A stretch of DNA of 64,000 nt from Blautia hansenii (GCF_013304445.1 NZ_JAAITA010000004.1:124001-188000), one strand, 5' to 3'. Counted from the stretch's first letter, positions 1 to 8,626 are shown. Program-made: numbers and translations. Notes: a model not told the origin generated them from the letters alone.

Positions 1-567
1 GTAGGACCGTATTTCAAAGGCGGTGTGAAACCTCTGACCATCCGCGTCAGTGATTTTGACCGGGCTGCCCCACACGGAACCGGACACATCAAAGCCGGCC
101 TTAATTATGCTATGAGTCTGCATGCAATTGTGGATGCCCATCAGCAGGGATATGATGAAAACATGTATCTGGACGCAGCTACCAGAACAAAAGTCGAAGA
201 AACAGGCGGCGCCAACTTCCTGTTTATTACAAAAGACGGAAAAGTTGTCACACCGAAATCCGACAGTATTCTTCCTTCCATTACCCGCCGCTCTCTTATG
301 TATGTAGCAAAAGAATACCTTGGACTGGAAGTGGAAGAACGGGAGGTATTCCTGGATGAATTAAAGGATTTCTCAGAATGTGGTTTGTGCGGTACAGCCG
401 CCGTTATTTCTCCGGTGGGAAAAATCGTAGACCACGGAAAAGAAATCTGCTTCCCAAGCGGCATGGAAGCCATGGGACCGGTGACACAGAAACTTTACGA
501 AACACTGACCGGTATTCAGATGGGGAAACTGGAGGCACCGGAAGGTTGGCTGAAGGTGATTGAATAA
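1..567 (+). CDS. ilvE: Branched-chain amino acid aminotransferase, 3' part
   Basis: PLP-dependent transaminase of fold type IV that interconverts branched-chain amino acids and their 2-oxo acids. The reading frame is open from the first base of the window, so the 5' part lies outside; 188 codons are visible. The piece GHIKAGLNYA carries the expected PLP lysine of this family, and the EETGGANFLF segment matches the cofactor-contacting glutamate region. The C-terminal SECGLCGTAAVISPVG stretch is typical of the family. A strong hairpin terminator follows directly, and the next gene is convergent, so this is the end of its transcript. Confident family call; substrate range within branched-chain acids is inferred. 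Confidence 0.9.
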   Translation, partial: VGPYFKGGVKPLTIRVSDFDRAAPHGTGHIKAGLNYAMSLHAIVDAHQQGYDENMYLDAATRTKVEETGGANFLFITKDGKVVTPKSDSILPSITRRSLMYVAKEYLGLEVEEREVFLDELKDFSECGLCGTAAVISPVGKIVDHGKEICFPSGMEAMGPVTQKLYETLTGIQMGKLEAPEGWLKVIE

Positions 568-574
568 CAACCTG

Positions 575-603
575 GAGGGTGATGGTTTCTCACCCTCTTT
601 TTT
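575..603 (+). terminator. Rho-independent terminator of ilvE
   Basis: Perfect 8-bp stem (GAGGGTGA at 575-582 with TCACCCTC at 590-597), a 7-nt loop, then a run of T on the plus strand. It starts 8 bases after the ilvE stop. The T run reaches into the last codons of the convergent pgi gene. Confidence 0.85.
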
Positions 604-1855
604 ATTTCCCCAATGCCTCAAACATCCACTTCTTATACGCCTCTACCCCCGGCTGGTCAAAGGGATTCACTTCCAGAATCCTGGCCGACACATAGCAGGC
701 GAACAAAAAGAAGTAAAACAACTGTCCGAAGTGGTAAGCATCCAGTTTCTCAATCTCCAGGATAAGGCATGGAAGCTTTTCTCTGTGCGCTTTTACCGTA
801 GCATGGAAAGAGGCCTTATTCATATCCCAGAAATCTTTCCCGTTGAGGTAATCAAATCCATCCTCCACCCGGTCTTGTTCGGCATACAAGGACGCGTTCT
901 GCTCCTGTACATCCAGAAACGTCTCAAACATCAGCGGCGCTCCGTCCTGAATATACTGCCCCACTGCATGCAGTTCCTCGCAGAATTCTGCCGCCACAGG
1001 GAAAAGCCCTTTGTTTTCTTTGCCTTCCGTTTCCCCGAAAAGCTGCACCCACCATTTATAAAACCACCGAAGTTGAGGTTCAAAGCCTGCCAGCATTTCC
1101 AGCTTATACCCTTTTTCATAATACATATTCCGAAGACAGGCATACTCATAAGCCGGATTTTCCTCACTTCCCCCTTTGTGAAGCTGTTTTTCCATATCGG
1201 CAGCGCCTCTTACCAGACTTTTCATATCAATTCCCGCCACAGCCATGGGAAGCAGCCCCACGCTGGTCACAGCAGAAAAACGTCCCCCTACATTTTGCGG
1301 AAATTCCAGAAACGTGTATCCGTGTTTTTTGCAGAGTTTTTCCAGAGAACTTCCCCTTGTGCCGGTTGCTATCATTCTTTTCCCTGCCTGTTCTCCATAC
1401 CTTTCATACAAAAATTTCCGCAGGATACGGAAGGAAGCCCCCGGCTCCAATGTTTCAAAGTTCTTGGCAATGCAATCGATATAAACGGATTTTCCCTCCA
1501 GACTTTTCAGCATTTGATTTAACGCATAAGGTGACAGTGTATGGCCTGCATACACAATTTCTACTTTACGGTCTGTCTGAATGGCTTCGATGACGGAACG
1601 GGCCGCATTATTGGAGCCTCCCACTCCCACGATTACAAAAACGTCTGCCTCTTCCCGGATTTCATCGGCCAGCTTCTGAATCCTTTCTGTCTGTTCCACA
1701 TCTGCCCATTCTGCTGTATGAAACCAGCCCAGCGAATCTTTATAATCTGTTTCGCCCTCCAGAATCTGATTCAGAACGCTTCTTTTTCCTTCCATATACT
1801 CCTTTAATTCCTGCTTGATATTGGGATTTTTGTCTTCTATTTTTAAATTCAACAT
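602..1855 (-). CDS. pgi: Glucose-6-phosphate isomerase
   Basis: Interconverts glucose 6-phosphate and fructose 6-phosphate in the cytoplasm. Both family signatures are present: NVGGRFSAVTSVGL in the middle, and a C-terminal segment ending in NPFDQPGVEAYK. The LHAVGQYIQDG piece matches the Firmicute enzymes. I chose the ATG at 1855 (417 aa) because AAGGAGG lies just upstream at 1862-1868; an in-frame extension to 1960 has no such site and no family similarity. It is the last gene of a run of sugar enzymes on this strand, separated from the LarA-like gene by about 170 bp with no clear terminator, so it may be co-transcribed or have its own promoter. The active-site region looks normal, unlike some neighbours. 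Confidence 0.93.
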   Translation of the reverse strand: MLNLKIEDKNPNIKQELKEYMEGKRSVLNQILEGETDYKDSLGWFHTAEWADVEQTERIQKLADEIREEADVFVIVGVGGSNNAARSVIEAIQTDRKVEIVYAGHTLSPYALNQMLKSLEGKSVYIDCIAKNFETLEPGASFRILRKFLYERYGEQAGKRMIATGTRGSSLEKLCKKHGYTFLEFPQNVGGRFSAVTSVGLLPMAVAGIDMKSLVRGAADMEKQLHKGGSEENPAYEYACLRNMYYEKGYKLEMLAGFEPQLRWFYKWWVQLFGETEGKENKGLFPVAAEFCEELHAVGQYIQDGAPLMFETFLDVQEQNASLYAEQDRVEDGFDYLNGKDFWDMNKASFHATVKAHREKLPCLILEIEKLDAYHFGQLFYFFLFACYVSARILEVNPFDQPGVEAYKKWMFEALGK

Positions 1856-2026
1856 TCCTTTTTCCTCCTTGGATTTCCCCGTTTCCCCAACTGCTTCTTC
1901 CGCAAATAAACGAAAAGCAGGCTGTCCCCAACCACGCTGCAAAATTTTACAATTTTCCACATAGCGATAAAAGACAACCCACTTTCTATTATTTATCCTA
2001 TTTTATCCCTTTCTCTCTGCCTTTTC

Positions 2027-3514
2027 TCAACCCATGCAAGGATGACAGTGTCCGTAAGCATCCATACAGTCCTCTTCCGGATTTTTCATACAGAGATGAA
2101 CTGCCGATTTTTTGAAGGTCAGAGGCAGGGCCAGAATATTCGGAGTTTCCCCAACAAATTTCTTCTTGGCATCCTCCAGAGCTTCTTCAAAGGTGGCTCT
2201 TGTTTTCAGTCCCATGCCCCTTGCATAACCAGGTTCCTGTGCGCCTACAATGTAAATCGCACTGGTATTCATTTCTGCAATATGTCCGCAGGAAATCATA
2301 CTAAAGCCATGGAATGGATGGAACGCATTTGTAAAACGGTATTTCCGGATATACTCTTCGTTTGTAGCAAAATACTCGCCATAGCGGTTCACATCCGGCA
2401 GTGTGTTCATGTAATCATGCTGGAAAACATCATACATTTCTCTCAAATACGGCCACAGTTCATCATGGAAAAAGCCGTTGCACAGAGAAGAACAGATGAT
2501 GACACAGTTATCACTCATGACACGTTTGTAACGCAGTACCTGTGCGCTTAAAGCCTGCATCATCATAATCGGGTTTGTTCCCATGCCGTCCCCGTAATGG
2601 AATTTCTGCGGCATACCAAATACCAGAACATCGTATTTCTTCTCTGCCCAGTGTACATAAGTCCTCTTGTCAGCCAGTTTCCAGCTTTCCGGCATCATTT
2701 CTTTTGCATAACCGGAATAAATCGCAATCTGTCTGGAATTTGTATCCAGGACTGCGTCACAGCAGAAGAATGGATGTCCCATTTTCTCTTCCATATGCAT
2801 GGAAATCTCATCAAATTTCGTTCTCATAAGACTGCCTCCGTTTACAGGAGTAAAGTCTTTTCTGTGCATAACGGACGGAACATGGTGGCTGGCAATGCTC
2901 TTCCAGTTTGTAATACCGGTTGCGCTGTGTTTGTATCCACCGGAATATCCGCCATAAGGATTTCCCTGTACATGACCAATCAGAATCGGAATATCACATT
3001 CATATACATATTTATTCATGTAAACCGGGTCCCCTCTTCTGGTGGTTCCCAGATTCACCATATGCTCCTGGTCTTCGCTGTCGTGGCTGATAATTTGTCC
3101 TGTGTGCCAGAATTCATGGAACAATTCTTCTCCGAAAATAGCCTTTGCGTCAGATTCCTTACTTCTTGGGTGCAGACCGTTTGAGATAATGAATAAAATA
3201 TCTTTCTTTTCCACACCTGCTGCATAGAGTTCTTCCAAAATATATTTGATACTCAGTTTTCTGTGGCTGGTCGCCTGTTCCCCGCCTTTTACTCGGTCCG
3301 GAACTACAAAGGTAACGGTGCTGCCCTTATGAGCCAGTTCTGTCAGTGTAGGCATGCCGATGGGATGCGCCAAACTTGTGAGATAAGCGTCTCTTAATTT
3401 GTCTTCCGGTATGTAGTCCGGGTCTTTTACCGTTTCACCCGGAATAAAAATGTCTGTGTTATCCGGCAGTTCTGCTGCCATAGTTCCCTGTCCGTATTCA
3501 AATTCTAATTTCAT
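2027..3514 (-). CDS. LarA-family (nickel-pincer) racemase/epimerase-like protein
   Basis: Member of the lactate racemase LarA/DUF2088 family, whose founding enzyme racemises a 2-hydroxy acid with a nickel-pincer nucleotide bound to a lysine. Residues matching the LarA ligands and catalytic groups can be seen: His in NGLHPR, His in IGHVQG, the pincer-type Lys in GGYSGGYK, and His in IASHH. Length is 495 aa from the ATG at 3514, which has AGGAGGAAT at 3522-3530; longer than the roughly 420 aa of LarA. The C-terminus is rich in Cys and His (CMDAYGHCHPCMG). It lies 19 bp behind the TIM-like gene in an apparent operon with a PfkA-family gene. The cofactor synthesis genes larB, larC and larE are not in this window. 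The substrate cannot be read from sequence; a C3 or sugar-derived hydroxy acid is an inference from context. Confidence 0.8.
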   Translation of the reverse strand: MKLEFEYGQGTMAAELPDNTDIFIPGETVKDPDYIPEDKLRDAYLTSLAHPIGMPTLTELAHKGSTVTFVVPDRVKGGEQATSHRKLSIKYILEELYAAGVEKKDILFIISNGLHPRSKESDAKAIFGEELFHEFWHTGQIISHDSEDQEHMVNLGTTRRGDPVYMNKYVYECDIPILIGHVQGNPYGGYSGGYKHSATGITNWKSIASHHVPSVMHRKDFTPVNGGSLMRTKFDEISMHMEEKMGHPFFCCDAVLDTNSRQIAIYSGYAKEMMPESWKLADKRTYVHWAEKKYDVLVFGMPQKFHYGDGMGTNPIMMMQALSAQVLRYKRVMSDNCVIICSSLCNGFFHDELWPYLREMYDVFQHDYMNTLPDVNRYGEYFATNEEYIRKYRFTNAFHPFHGFSMISCGHIAEMNTSAIYIVGAQEPGYARGMGLKTRATFEEALEDAKKKFVGETPNILALPLTFKKSAVHLCMKNPEEDCMDAYGHCHPCMG

Positions 3515-3533
3515 AACCTTATTCCTCCTGATT

Positions 3534-4370
3534 TTATGCATTCATATAAAGACCGATGATTTCCAGATATTCTTCCGGATAGTAACCTATTTCACCCTGA
3601 AATCTGGTAAGAGCAATGAGTCCGCCGTCGATTTCCGGTATAGAAGCCAGCATGGCTGCATTGTCCTGCTTCAGCCCGCCTCCGTATACCATATCCATGC
3701 CCGCTGTCTTTTCTTTGACAAATCTGGCAATCTTCGTGATATATTCTTTATCTGCCGGAGTTTTGCCCGGTCCAATGGACCAAACCGGTTCATAGGCAAT
3801 GGTTACCATGGATTTATCCACATCCTGCAGTCCGATTTCCAACTGCTCTCCCAAAACTTCCTGCCACTGCTCTTGTTCTTCGCTCTTTTCCCCAATACAG
3901 TACAGAACTTTCAGCCCCTGAGCTACCGCGCATTTGATTTCCTGATTCAAAATACGGTTCACGGCTTTGGTATCTTTACATCCGGCTTCTGCCAGAATCC
4001 CATTTAAGTTGTTCCGTTCCTCACAGTGTCCGATAATCACGGCTTCACAGCCCGCCGCTTTCATCGCTGCTGCCGGTCTTCCGGTTGTAAAGGCCCCGAA
4101 GTTTCCACCGGGCTGTACGTCATTCCGGAATACTCCCTGACAGCCCACCTGAACCGGACTTTCTTCTGTCTTTGCCCCAATAGCGGAGAACAGGTGAATT
4201 TCAGGGAAAAACATAGCAAACTCCACATCCTCTTTTGCATAAGGTTTCAGCTTTTCCTGTGTTTCCTTTACTATATAACTGCCCCATTCCCGAACATCCG
4301 CAATCCGGTTTACACCGCCCAACTCTGCAGGCACATCAAATCTCTTTAAATTCAGATAAATATGTTTCAT
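3534..4370 (-). CDS. Triosephosphate isomerase-like protein, divergent
   Basis: TIM-barrel isomerase of the triosephosphate isomerase family. The catalytic groups are kept: Asn7 and Lys9 (NLK, where classical enzymes have NWK), His and Glu in GHCEERN, and the base Glu in YEPVWSIGPGKTP. The phosphate-gripping loops are not classical: YGGGLKQ stands where YGGSV is usual, and DGGLIALTRF where a VGGASL-type loop is usual. That suggests a paralogue with a changed C3 substrate rather than the glycolytic enzyme. The start at 4370 follows AGAAAGGAAAA; the longer frame to 4400 lacks a site. It sits 48 bp after the PfkA-family gene and 19 bp before the LarA-like gene. 278 aa, slightly longer than the usual 250. 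Confidence 0.8.
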   Translation of the reverse strand: MKHIYLNLKRFDVPAELGGVNRIADVREWGSYIVKETQEKLKPYAKEDVEFAMFFPEIHLFSAIGAKTEESPVQVGCQGVFRNDVQPGGNFGAFTTGRPAAAMKAAGCEAVIIGHCEERNNLNGILAEAGCKDTKAVNRILNQEIKCAVAQGLKVLYCIGEKSEEQEQWQEVLGEQLEIGLQDVDKSMVTIAYEPVWSIGPGKTPADKEYITKIARFVKEKTAGMDMVYGGGLKQDNAAMLASIPEIDGGLIALTRFQGEIGYYPEEYLEIIGLYMNA

Positions 4371-4418
4371 CTTTTTTCCTTTCTGTGTTTCCCTTTTCAA
4401 ACCGAACGAAACACGCTT

Positions 4419-5597
4419 TTACTTTTTTCCATAAAATCCGTTAAACGATACCATATCCGGAAGTTCTTCTCCGATAAGAGGTCTGCACCAGTCCAGAAAG
4501 GCCCCGGTCACACCATTGCCCTCTTCATTGATAAATTCCTCCGGCATGGTCCTCTCATACATCATAACCTCATCAATATCCACCAGAAACGCTTCTATGT
4601 GATATGGATTTTCTGAAGTCCGTTTAAATGCCACCATCTTCCCGGACTCTCCATCAAGGGCAGCCCGGCATGCTGTTTCTCCCGCAAGCTGCGCTTCCTG
4701 ACAGTCCACCGGACTTTGCAGACCAATGGATGCCCGGCCCAGAAGCCCCGGTTTTTCTCCTCTGGCTTTATACCCCAGCTTCTGAATCACCAGGTTAGCC
4801 AGATGAGAACTCACATCTCCGAAATACGTAGCCCGTTCTGTTTTAAAAACCGGTTTGACAATGGGGTTTCCCTCTTTGTCTGTGAGCCCTTCACTGGCCA
4901 CTACCACAATGCCGCTTTTCTCTTTCAGCCTATTTTCCACATCTTTTATAAACTGTTCTTCATCAAAAGGACGCTCCGGAAGGTAAATCAAATCCGGTCC
5001 GTATCCTTTCTCCCCGGCCAGCGCACTGGCTGCCGTAATCCAGCCTGCATTTCTACCGGAAGCCTCCATCACCACTACATGAATTGGCAGGGAACGCACA
5101 TCCGCACACAATTCTTCCGTACAGGCTGCAATATAGCGGGCTGCACTTCCAAAACCGGGACTGTGGTCTGTCACCGCAATATCGTTATCTGTAGTCTTGG
5201 GAATCCCCATAACACGGATATCCAGATTTCTGGCCTGACAGGTTTTATGCAGTTTCCCGCAAGTATCCATCGTACCGTTGCCTCCATTAAAGAGCACATA
5301 TTTTATCTCTCTCTTTACCAGAATATCTGCCATTTTTTCATAGTCTTCCTGCCAGATAGGGTCTCTGGACGTTCCAATGGCAGTTCCTGGAGTCTGCAGA
5401 AGCAGTTCCAGCTTTTCTTCCGGCACATTTTCTAATGCAAGAAAATGCTCTTCCAGAACACCTCCCGTTCCATTTTCAGCTCCGTAAATATGTTCCAGCT
5501 TTCCGTATTTTTTTGCTTCTTTGATTGCCCCGTACAGAGAAGCGTTTAAAACTGCCGTAGGCCCGCCTCCATGTACAATCAGTAAATTCTCTGCCAT
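4419..5597 (-). CDS. PfkA-family 6-phosphofructokinase (ATP or PPi), atypical
   Basis: Phosphofructokinase superfamily protein of 392 aa that would phosphorylate fructose 6-phosphate or an analogue at C1. Visible landmarks are the N-terminal HGGGPTAVLNAS loop, FNGGNGTMDT (about 103-112), GIPKTTDND (131-139), and EASGRNAGW (178-186). Lys134 in PKTTDND is the residue associated with PPi-type and some ATP-type enzymes, while Gly108 is ATP-like, so the donor is unclear. Two positions are odd: Asn107 replaces the usual metal-site Asp of GGDG/GGDD, and Ser180 replaces Met of the common MGR motif. First gene of a three-gene unit with the TIM-like and LarA-like genes. The ATG at 5597 is preceded by GAAAGGAAAAG. 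Confidence 0.8.
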   Translation of the reverse strand: MAENLLIVHGGGPTAVLNASLYGAIKEAKKYGKLEHIYGAENGTGGVLEEHFLALENVPEEKLELLLQTPGTAIGTSRDPIWQEDYEKMADILVKREIKYVLFNGGNGTMDTCGKLHKTCQARNLDIRVMGIPKTTDNDIAVTDHSPGFGSAARYIAACTEELCADVRSLPIHVVVMEASGRNAGWITAASALAGEKGYGPDLIYLPERPFDEEQFIKDVENRLKEKSGIVVVASEGLTDKEGNPIVKPVFKTERATYFGDVSSHLANLVIQKLGYKARGEKPGLLGRASIGLQSPVDCQEAQLAGETACRAALDGESGKMVAFKRTSENPYHIEAFLVDIDEVMMYERTMPEEFINEEGNGVTGAFLDWCRPLIGEELPDMVSFNGFYGKK

Positions 5598-5692
5598 GCT
5601 TCTTTTCCTTTCTCAATCTTCTATAAAATTTGGAGTTCCCTTTGAAACACAGAATTTTTCTTTTCCATATTTCGGGAAGTTCTTTGGCACAG

Positions 5693-5709
5693 GGAAAAAC
5701 GTGTTTTCC
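5693..5709. promoter_or_regulatory. Possible operator upstream of the pfk-tpi-larA unit
   Basis: GGAAAAACGTGTTTTCC is a near-palindrome centred on ACGT, about 100 bp upstream of the PfkA-family start. Its central CG and A/T arms resemble LacI-family sites, but its flanks differ from the AAGCAAACGTT sites at the nagB and ABC promoters. No confident -35/-10 pair was assigned here. Confidence 0.3.
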
Positions 5710-5716
5710 ATATGAC

Positions 5717-5774
5717 AAAAAACAGGGGCTGCCGCTTTCTGTAATTTTCTGTATACAACAAACGCGGCAGCCCC
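5717..5774 (-). terminator. Terminator after the ABC transporter operon
   Basis: Perfect 11-bp stem on the minus strand (5764-5774 pairs with 5725-5735, GCGGCAGCCCC type), 28-nt loop, followed by six T at 5722-5717. It ends the transcript of the ABC transporter 58 bp after the lipoprotein gene and separates it from the pfk-tpi-larA unit. Confidence 0.85.
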
Positions 5775-5831
5775 TCCCCCAATTTTCAATCCTCTGTTTT
5801 TCCTACAGCTGCACCTGACAAGTTTGGAAGC

Positions 5832-6893
5832 TTATTTTCCTGCCTCTTCCATAATGTCAAACAGTACATAGTCCTCAACCGGAACTTCTTCTTTTATCTT
5901 TCCTGCATCCAGGAAGTTTTTCTGCTGAATTTCATAGTATCCTGCAACGGTTCCGTCACCAACTTCTTTCAACAGTTCTTCGGAAGTAATCCATGCACCG
6001 TCTGTTGTCTGACCCATAGCCGTTTCTACATCTGTTTTTGTTTCATCTGCCACATATCCGGCAACTTCTTCAAAGTTTTCTTCTTTTGCACCGAAGTCCA
6101 TGGCTTTATACAATGCTCTTGTGTATCTTACCAGCAGGTCTTTGTTCTTCTCTGCATATTCCGGCATACATACCCAGCTTGCCGGGTCTGCTGCAATGTC
6201 AGAGAAGTCTGCGTTGCTTACGAAAATCTGTGCGTCATCGCCTAACTCATCCGTGATAACCTTTGTGTTCGGTGACCATGGAGCACAGGCGTCAATGGAA
6301 CCGGAAATCATGGCACTTGGCATGTTGGTAACTTCCATGTTGTATGGTTCAATATCGTCCATAGTAAGCCCTACAGAGTTCAGAGCGCGAAGCAAAATTG
6401 TCTCAGAAGATGTACCGGAAGCATACGCTACTTTTTTACCCTTTAAGTCTTCCAGGGAATTTACACCGTGGGATTTCAGCCCCATCACGCAGTCTGCATC
6501 ACCCAACTGCTGGAAGCAGAATACGTCTACATTTCCCTGAATTGCCAGTGTATGAGCGCCAGGGCCGATATAAGCCACGTCCATAGAACCGGATTCCATA
6601 GCTGCAATTTCTGTAGGACCGTCATCAAACTTTGTCAGTTCTACTTCAATGCCTTCTTCTTCAAAAAATCCTTTTTCTCTCGCTGTGGTAACAACCCATA
6701 AGGAAGCGTAATTCGGCATATAAGCCACTTTTACCTTGTCCAGTTCTTTGGACTCTTCTTTTTTCTCCCCTGCATCTGCAGACGCTTCTTTGTTGTCCTT
6801 GGTGCCTGCCACCTTGTCGTCACCGCCGCAGCCTGCCAACATTGTCATTGCAGTCGCTGCTGCCAGTACCATTGCCAATAATTTCTTCTTCAT
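5832..6893 (-). CDS. Substrate-binding lipoprotein, nitrate/sulfonate/taurine-type ABC transporter
   Basis: Extracytoplasmic binding protein of the SsuA/TauA/NMT1 class (353 aa). It has a lipoprotein signal peptide with the lipobox LAGC, so Cys22 should be lipidated and hold the protein on the outer face of the membrane. After a charged linker rich in Asp, Lys and Glu comes the NYASLWVVTTAREKGFF piece, then GIEVELTKF and a MDVAYIGPGAH segment, which are the usual ligand-cleft landmarks of this class. It is the last gene of the transporter operon, 59 bp after the ATPase, with an AAGGAGG site at 6901-6907. Members of this class bind sulfonates, nitrate, bicarbonate or thiamine precursors; the ligand here is unknown, but the flanking amino-sugar enzymes point to a sugar-like or sulfonated compound. 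Confidence 0.85.
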   Translation of the reverse strand: MKKKLLAMVLAAATAMTMLAGCGGDDKVAGTKDNKEASADAGEKKEESKELDKVKVAYMPNYASLWVVTTAREKGFFEEEGIEVELTKFDDGPTEIAAMESGSMDVAYIGPGAHTLAIQGNVDVFCFQQLGDADCVMGLKSHGVNSLEDLKGKKVAYASGTSSETILLRALNSVGLTMDDIEPYNMEVTNMPSAMISGSIDACAPWSPNTKVITDELGDDAQIFVSNADFSDIAADPASWVCMPEYAEKNKDLLVRYTRALYKAMDFGAKEENFEEVAGYVADETKTDVETAMGQTTDGAWITSEELLKEVGDGTVAGYYEIQQKNFLDAGKIKEEVPVEDYVLFDIMEEAGK

Positions 6894-6952
6894 GAAAAAA
6901 TCCTCCTTAAAAATATAGTTTTTATGTTCTCACAGGTCGCCCCTTGTAAGTC

Positions 6953-7744
6953 CTATTTTCTAACCTCCAGGTATTCCTGGTATACCTGACCCCAGATATG
7001 GTTTTTCAGTTCAATGAAACGCTCGCTCATTTTTGTTTCCTGGTCTCTCGGATATGGAATATCAATATCCACCACTTCTTTAATCCGTCCCGGGCGGGCA
7101 CTCATAATCACTACCCTGGTAGCCAGTACAATGGCCTCCTCAATGTCATGCGTTACAAAGAAACAGGTTTTATTCTCTTCCTGCCATGCTTTTAATAACT
7201 CTGTCTGAAGCTGCGTCCTGGTCTGTGCATCCAAAGCGCCGAAAGGCTCATCCATGAGAAGTACTTCCGGATTCATGGCATAAGCTCTTGCAATCGCAAC
7301 CCTCTGTTTCATACCGCCGGATAATTCCTTTGGATAAGAATCTGCGAATTTTTCGAGTTCTACCATTTTCAGATATTTCATGGCAATGCTGTCACATTCG
7401 TCTTTGGAGAGTCCCTTTAACTTCAGACCAAACTCTACGTTTTTCTTAACTGTCAGCCACGGAAACAGCGCATACTGCTGAAATACCACACCTCTGTCTG
7501 TTCCGGTTCCCTGAATCGGTTTGCCGTCTACCAGAATCTGTCCGGCTGTAGGCTCTAAAAGTCCGGCAATAATATTTAACAGGGTGGATTTTCCACAGCC
7601 GGACGGCCCGATTACACAGATAAATTCATTTTCTTTAATATCAAAATTTACACCATTCAGAGCAACTACCTCTCCCTTACGGGTATTGTACTTTTTCTCT
7701 ATGCCCTGAATACTTACCTTTATATTTCCCTCTTTTCCTGCCAT
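6953..7744 (-). CDS. ABC transporter ATP-binding protein, SsuB/TauB type
   Basis: Cytoplasmic ATPase of the importer. Walker A is GPSGCGKST, the signature is LSGGMKQR, Walker B is LLMDEPFGALD, and the switch histidine is in FFVTHD. The last part (SARPGRIKEVVDIDIPYPR) is typical of the nitrate/sulfonate subfamily. 263 aa, of normal length. Its start overlaps the end of the permease gene by 25 bp, suggesting translational coupling. An AAGGAAG site lies upstream of the ATG at 7744. Confidence 0.88.
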   Translation of the reverse strand: MAGKEGNIKVSIQGIEKKYNTRKGEVVALNGVNFDIKENEFICVIGPSGCGKSTLLNIIAGLLEPTAGQILVDGKPIQGTGTDRGVVFQQYALFPWLTVKKNVEFGLKLKGLSKDECDSIAMKYLKMVELEKFADSYPKELSGGMKQRVAIARAYAMNPEVLLMDEPFGALDAQTRTQLQTELLKAWQEENKTCFFVTHDIEEAIVLATRVVIMSARPGRIKEVVDIDIPYPRDQETKMSERFIELKNHIWGQVYQEYLEVRK

Positions 7745-8517
7745 CCTGTTAACTTCCTTTCAAAGAATTTAAGAACTTTTTCTGCAATCATACCGATTAC
7801 ACCAATAATGATGATGTAAAGCAGCATAGGTGTTGTCTCATAAGAGTTGGCCAGAGATTTAATCCTCATACCAAGACCTGCAATGGCTCCGGTGGACTCT
7901 GCCGCAATCAGAGTCGTCAGTGCAGTAGAAATACCAAGTCTTACTGCCGTAATGATAAATGGTGTCGTAGCCGGAAAGATAACCTTCACGAACAGCTGCG
8001 CATCATTGGCTCCCAATACTCTTGCCGCCTTAATCAACGTTTCATCCACATTGATAACACCCTGGAAAATCGTAACGGTCATAATCAGGAAAGTGGCCAG
8101 ACAGATAACGATAATCTGCGGTGTACGTCCAACACCAACACCAATAACAACCAACGGTACATATGCTAATGGCGGGATATTTCTAATAAACTGAATCCAC
8201 GGCTCAAGAATAAACCGTACCGGTCTGTACCAGGCCATCAGAAAGGCTACCGGCACAGAAATCACAAATCCCAGAAGAAATCCCCAGAATACGGAAATCA
8301 AACTGCTTCCGATATCCTGCAGCAAAATTCCTCTTTCTCCCTGCATTAATCCTATGGACTCCACTACTTTCACCGCATTTGGAAAACATCTTGCTGTCTG
8401 CGGCGTCACAGATAACAGCGTCCATACAAGCATGGCAACGATAAATGAAATAAACAGCCATATCCCTTTTGGTATTTTGCTAATAAAATCAGCACCGCCC
8501 TTGTTTTTTTTCCCCAT
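7720..8517 (-). CDS. ABC transporter permease, SsuC/TauC type
   Basis: Integral membrane permease with about six hydrophobic segments and the inner-membrane component (EAA) loop around ARVLGANDAQLFVKVIFPATTPFI, which docks on the ATPase. 265 aa from the ATG at 8517, which follows GCGGAGGTTTAAA; the frame continues upstream to 8565 without a better site. First gene of the transporter operon. It has its own promoter and a LacI-type site upstream, separate from the nagB promoter. Confidence 0.87.
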   Translation of the reverse strand: MGKKNKGGADFISKIPKGIWLFISFIVAMLVWTLLSVTPQTARCFPNAVKVVESIGLMQGERGILLQDIGSSLISVFWGFLLGFVISVPVAFLMAWYRPVRFILEPWIQFIRNIPPLAYVPLVVIGVGVGRTPQIIVICLATFLIMTVTIFQGVINVDETLIKAARVLGANDAQLFVKVIFPATTPFIITAVRLGISTALTTLIAAESTGAIAGLGMRIKSLANSYETTPMLLYIIIIGVIGMIAEKVLKFFERKLTGWQEKREI

Positions 8518-8588
8518 TTTAAACCTCCGCTTTCTTTCGTTTCGGTATTTCGCACCAAAACACATTTCTTATTTGTTTTTCTATTGAC

Positions 8589-8617
8589 ATTATCCCCTAT
8601 ATAGGGTTTTGTTTCAA
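8589..8617 (-). promoter_or_regulatory. Promoter of the ABC transporter operon
   Basis: Minus-strand -35 TTGAAA (8617-8612), 17-bp spacer, -10 GATAAT (8594-8589). The spacer contains CCCTATATAGGG (8595-8606), a perfect 12-bp palindrome that could be a second operator. The start codon lies about 70 bp downstream. Confidence 0.7.
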
Positions 8618-8626
8618 CTGTATTTT

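Noticed and set aside
560-1522. Long plus-strand open frame (320 codons) opposite pgi
   Set aside because: It is the antisense of a well-conserved isomerase, has no domain similarity I recognise, and lacks a ribosome binding site.
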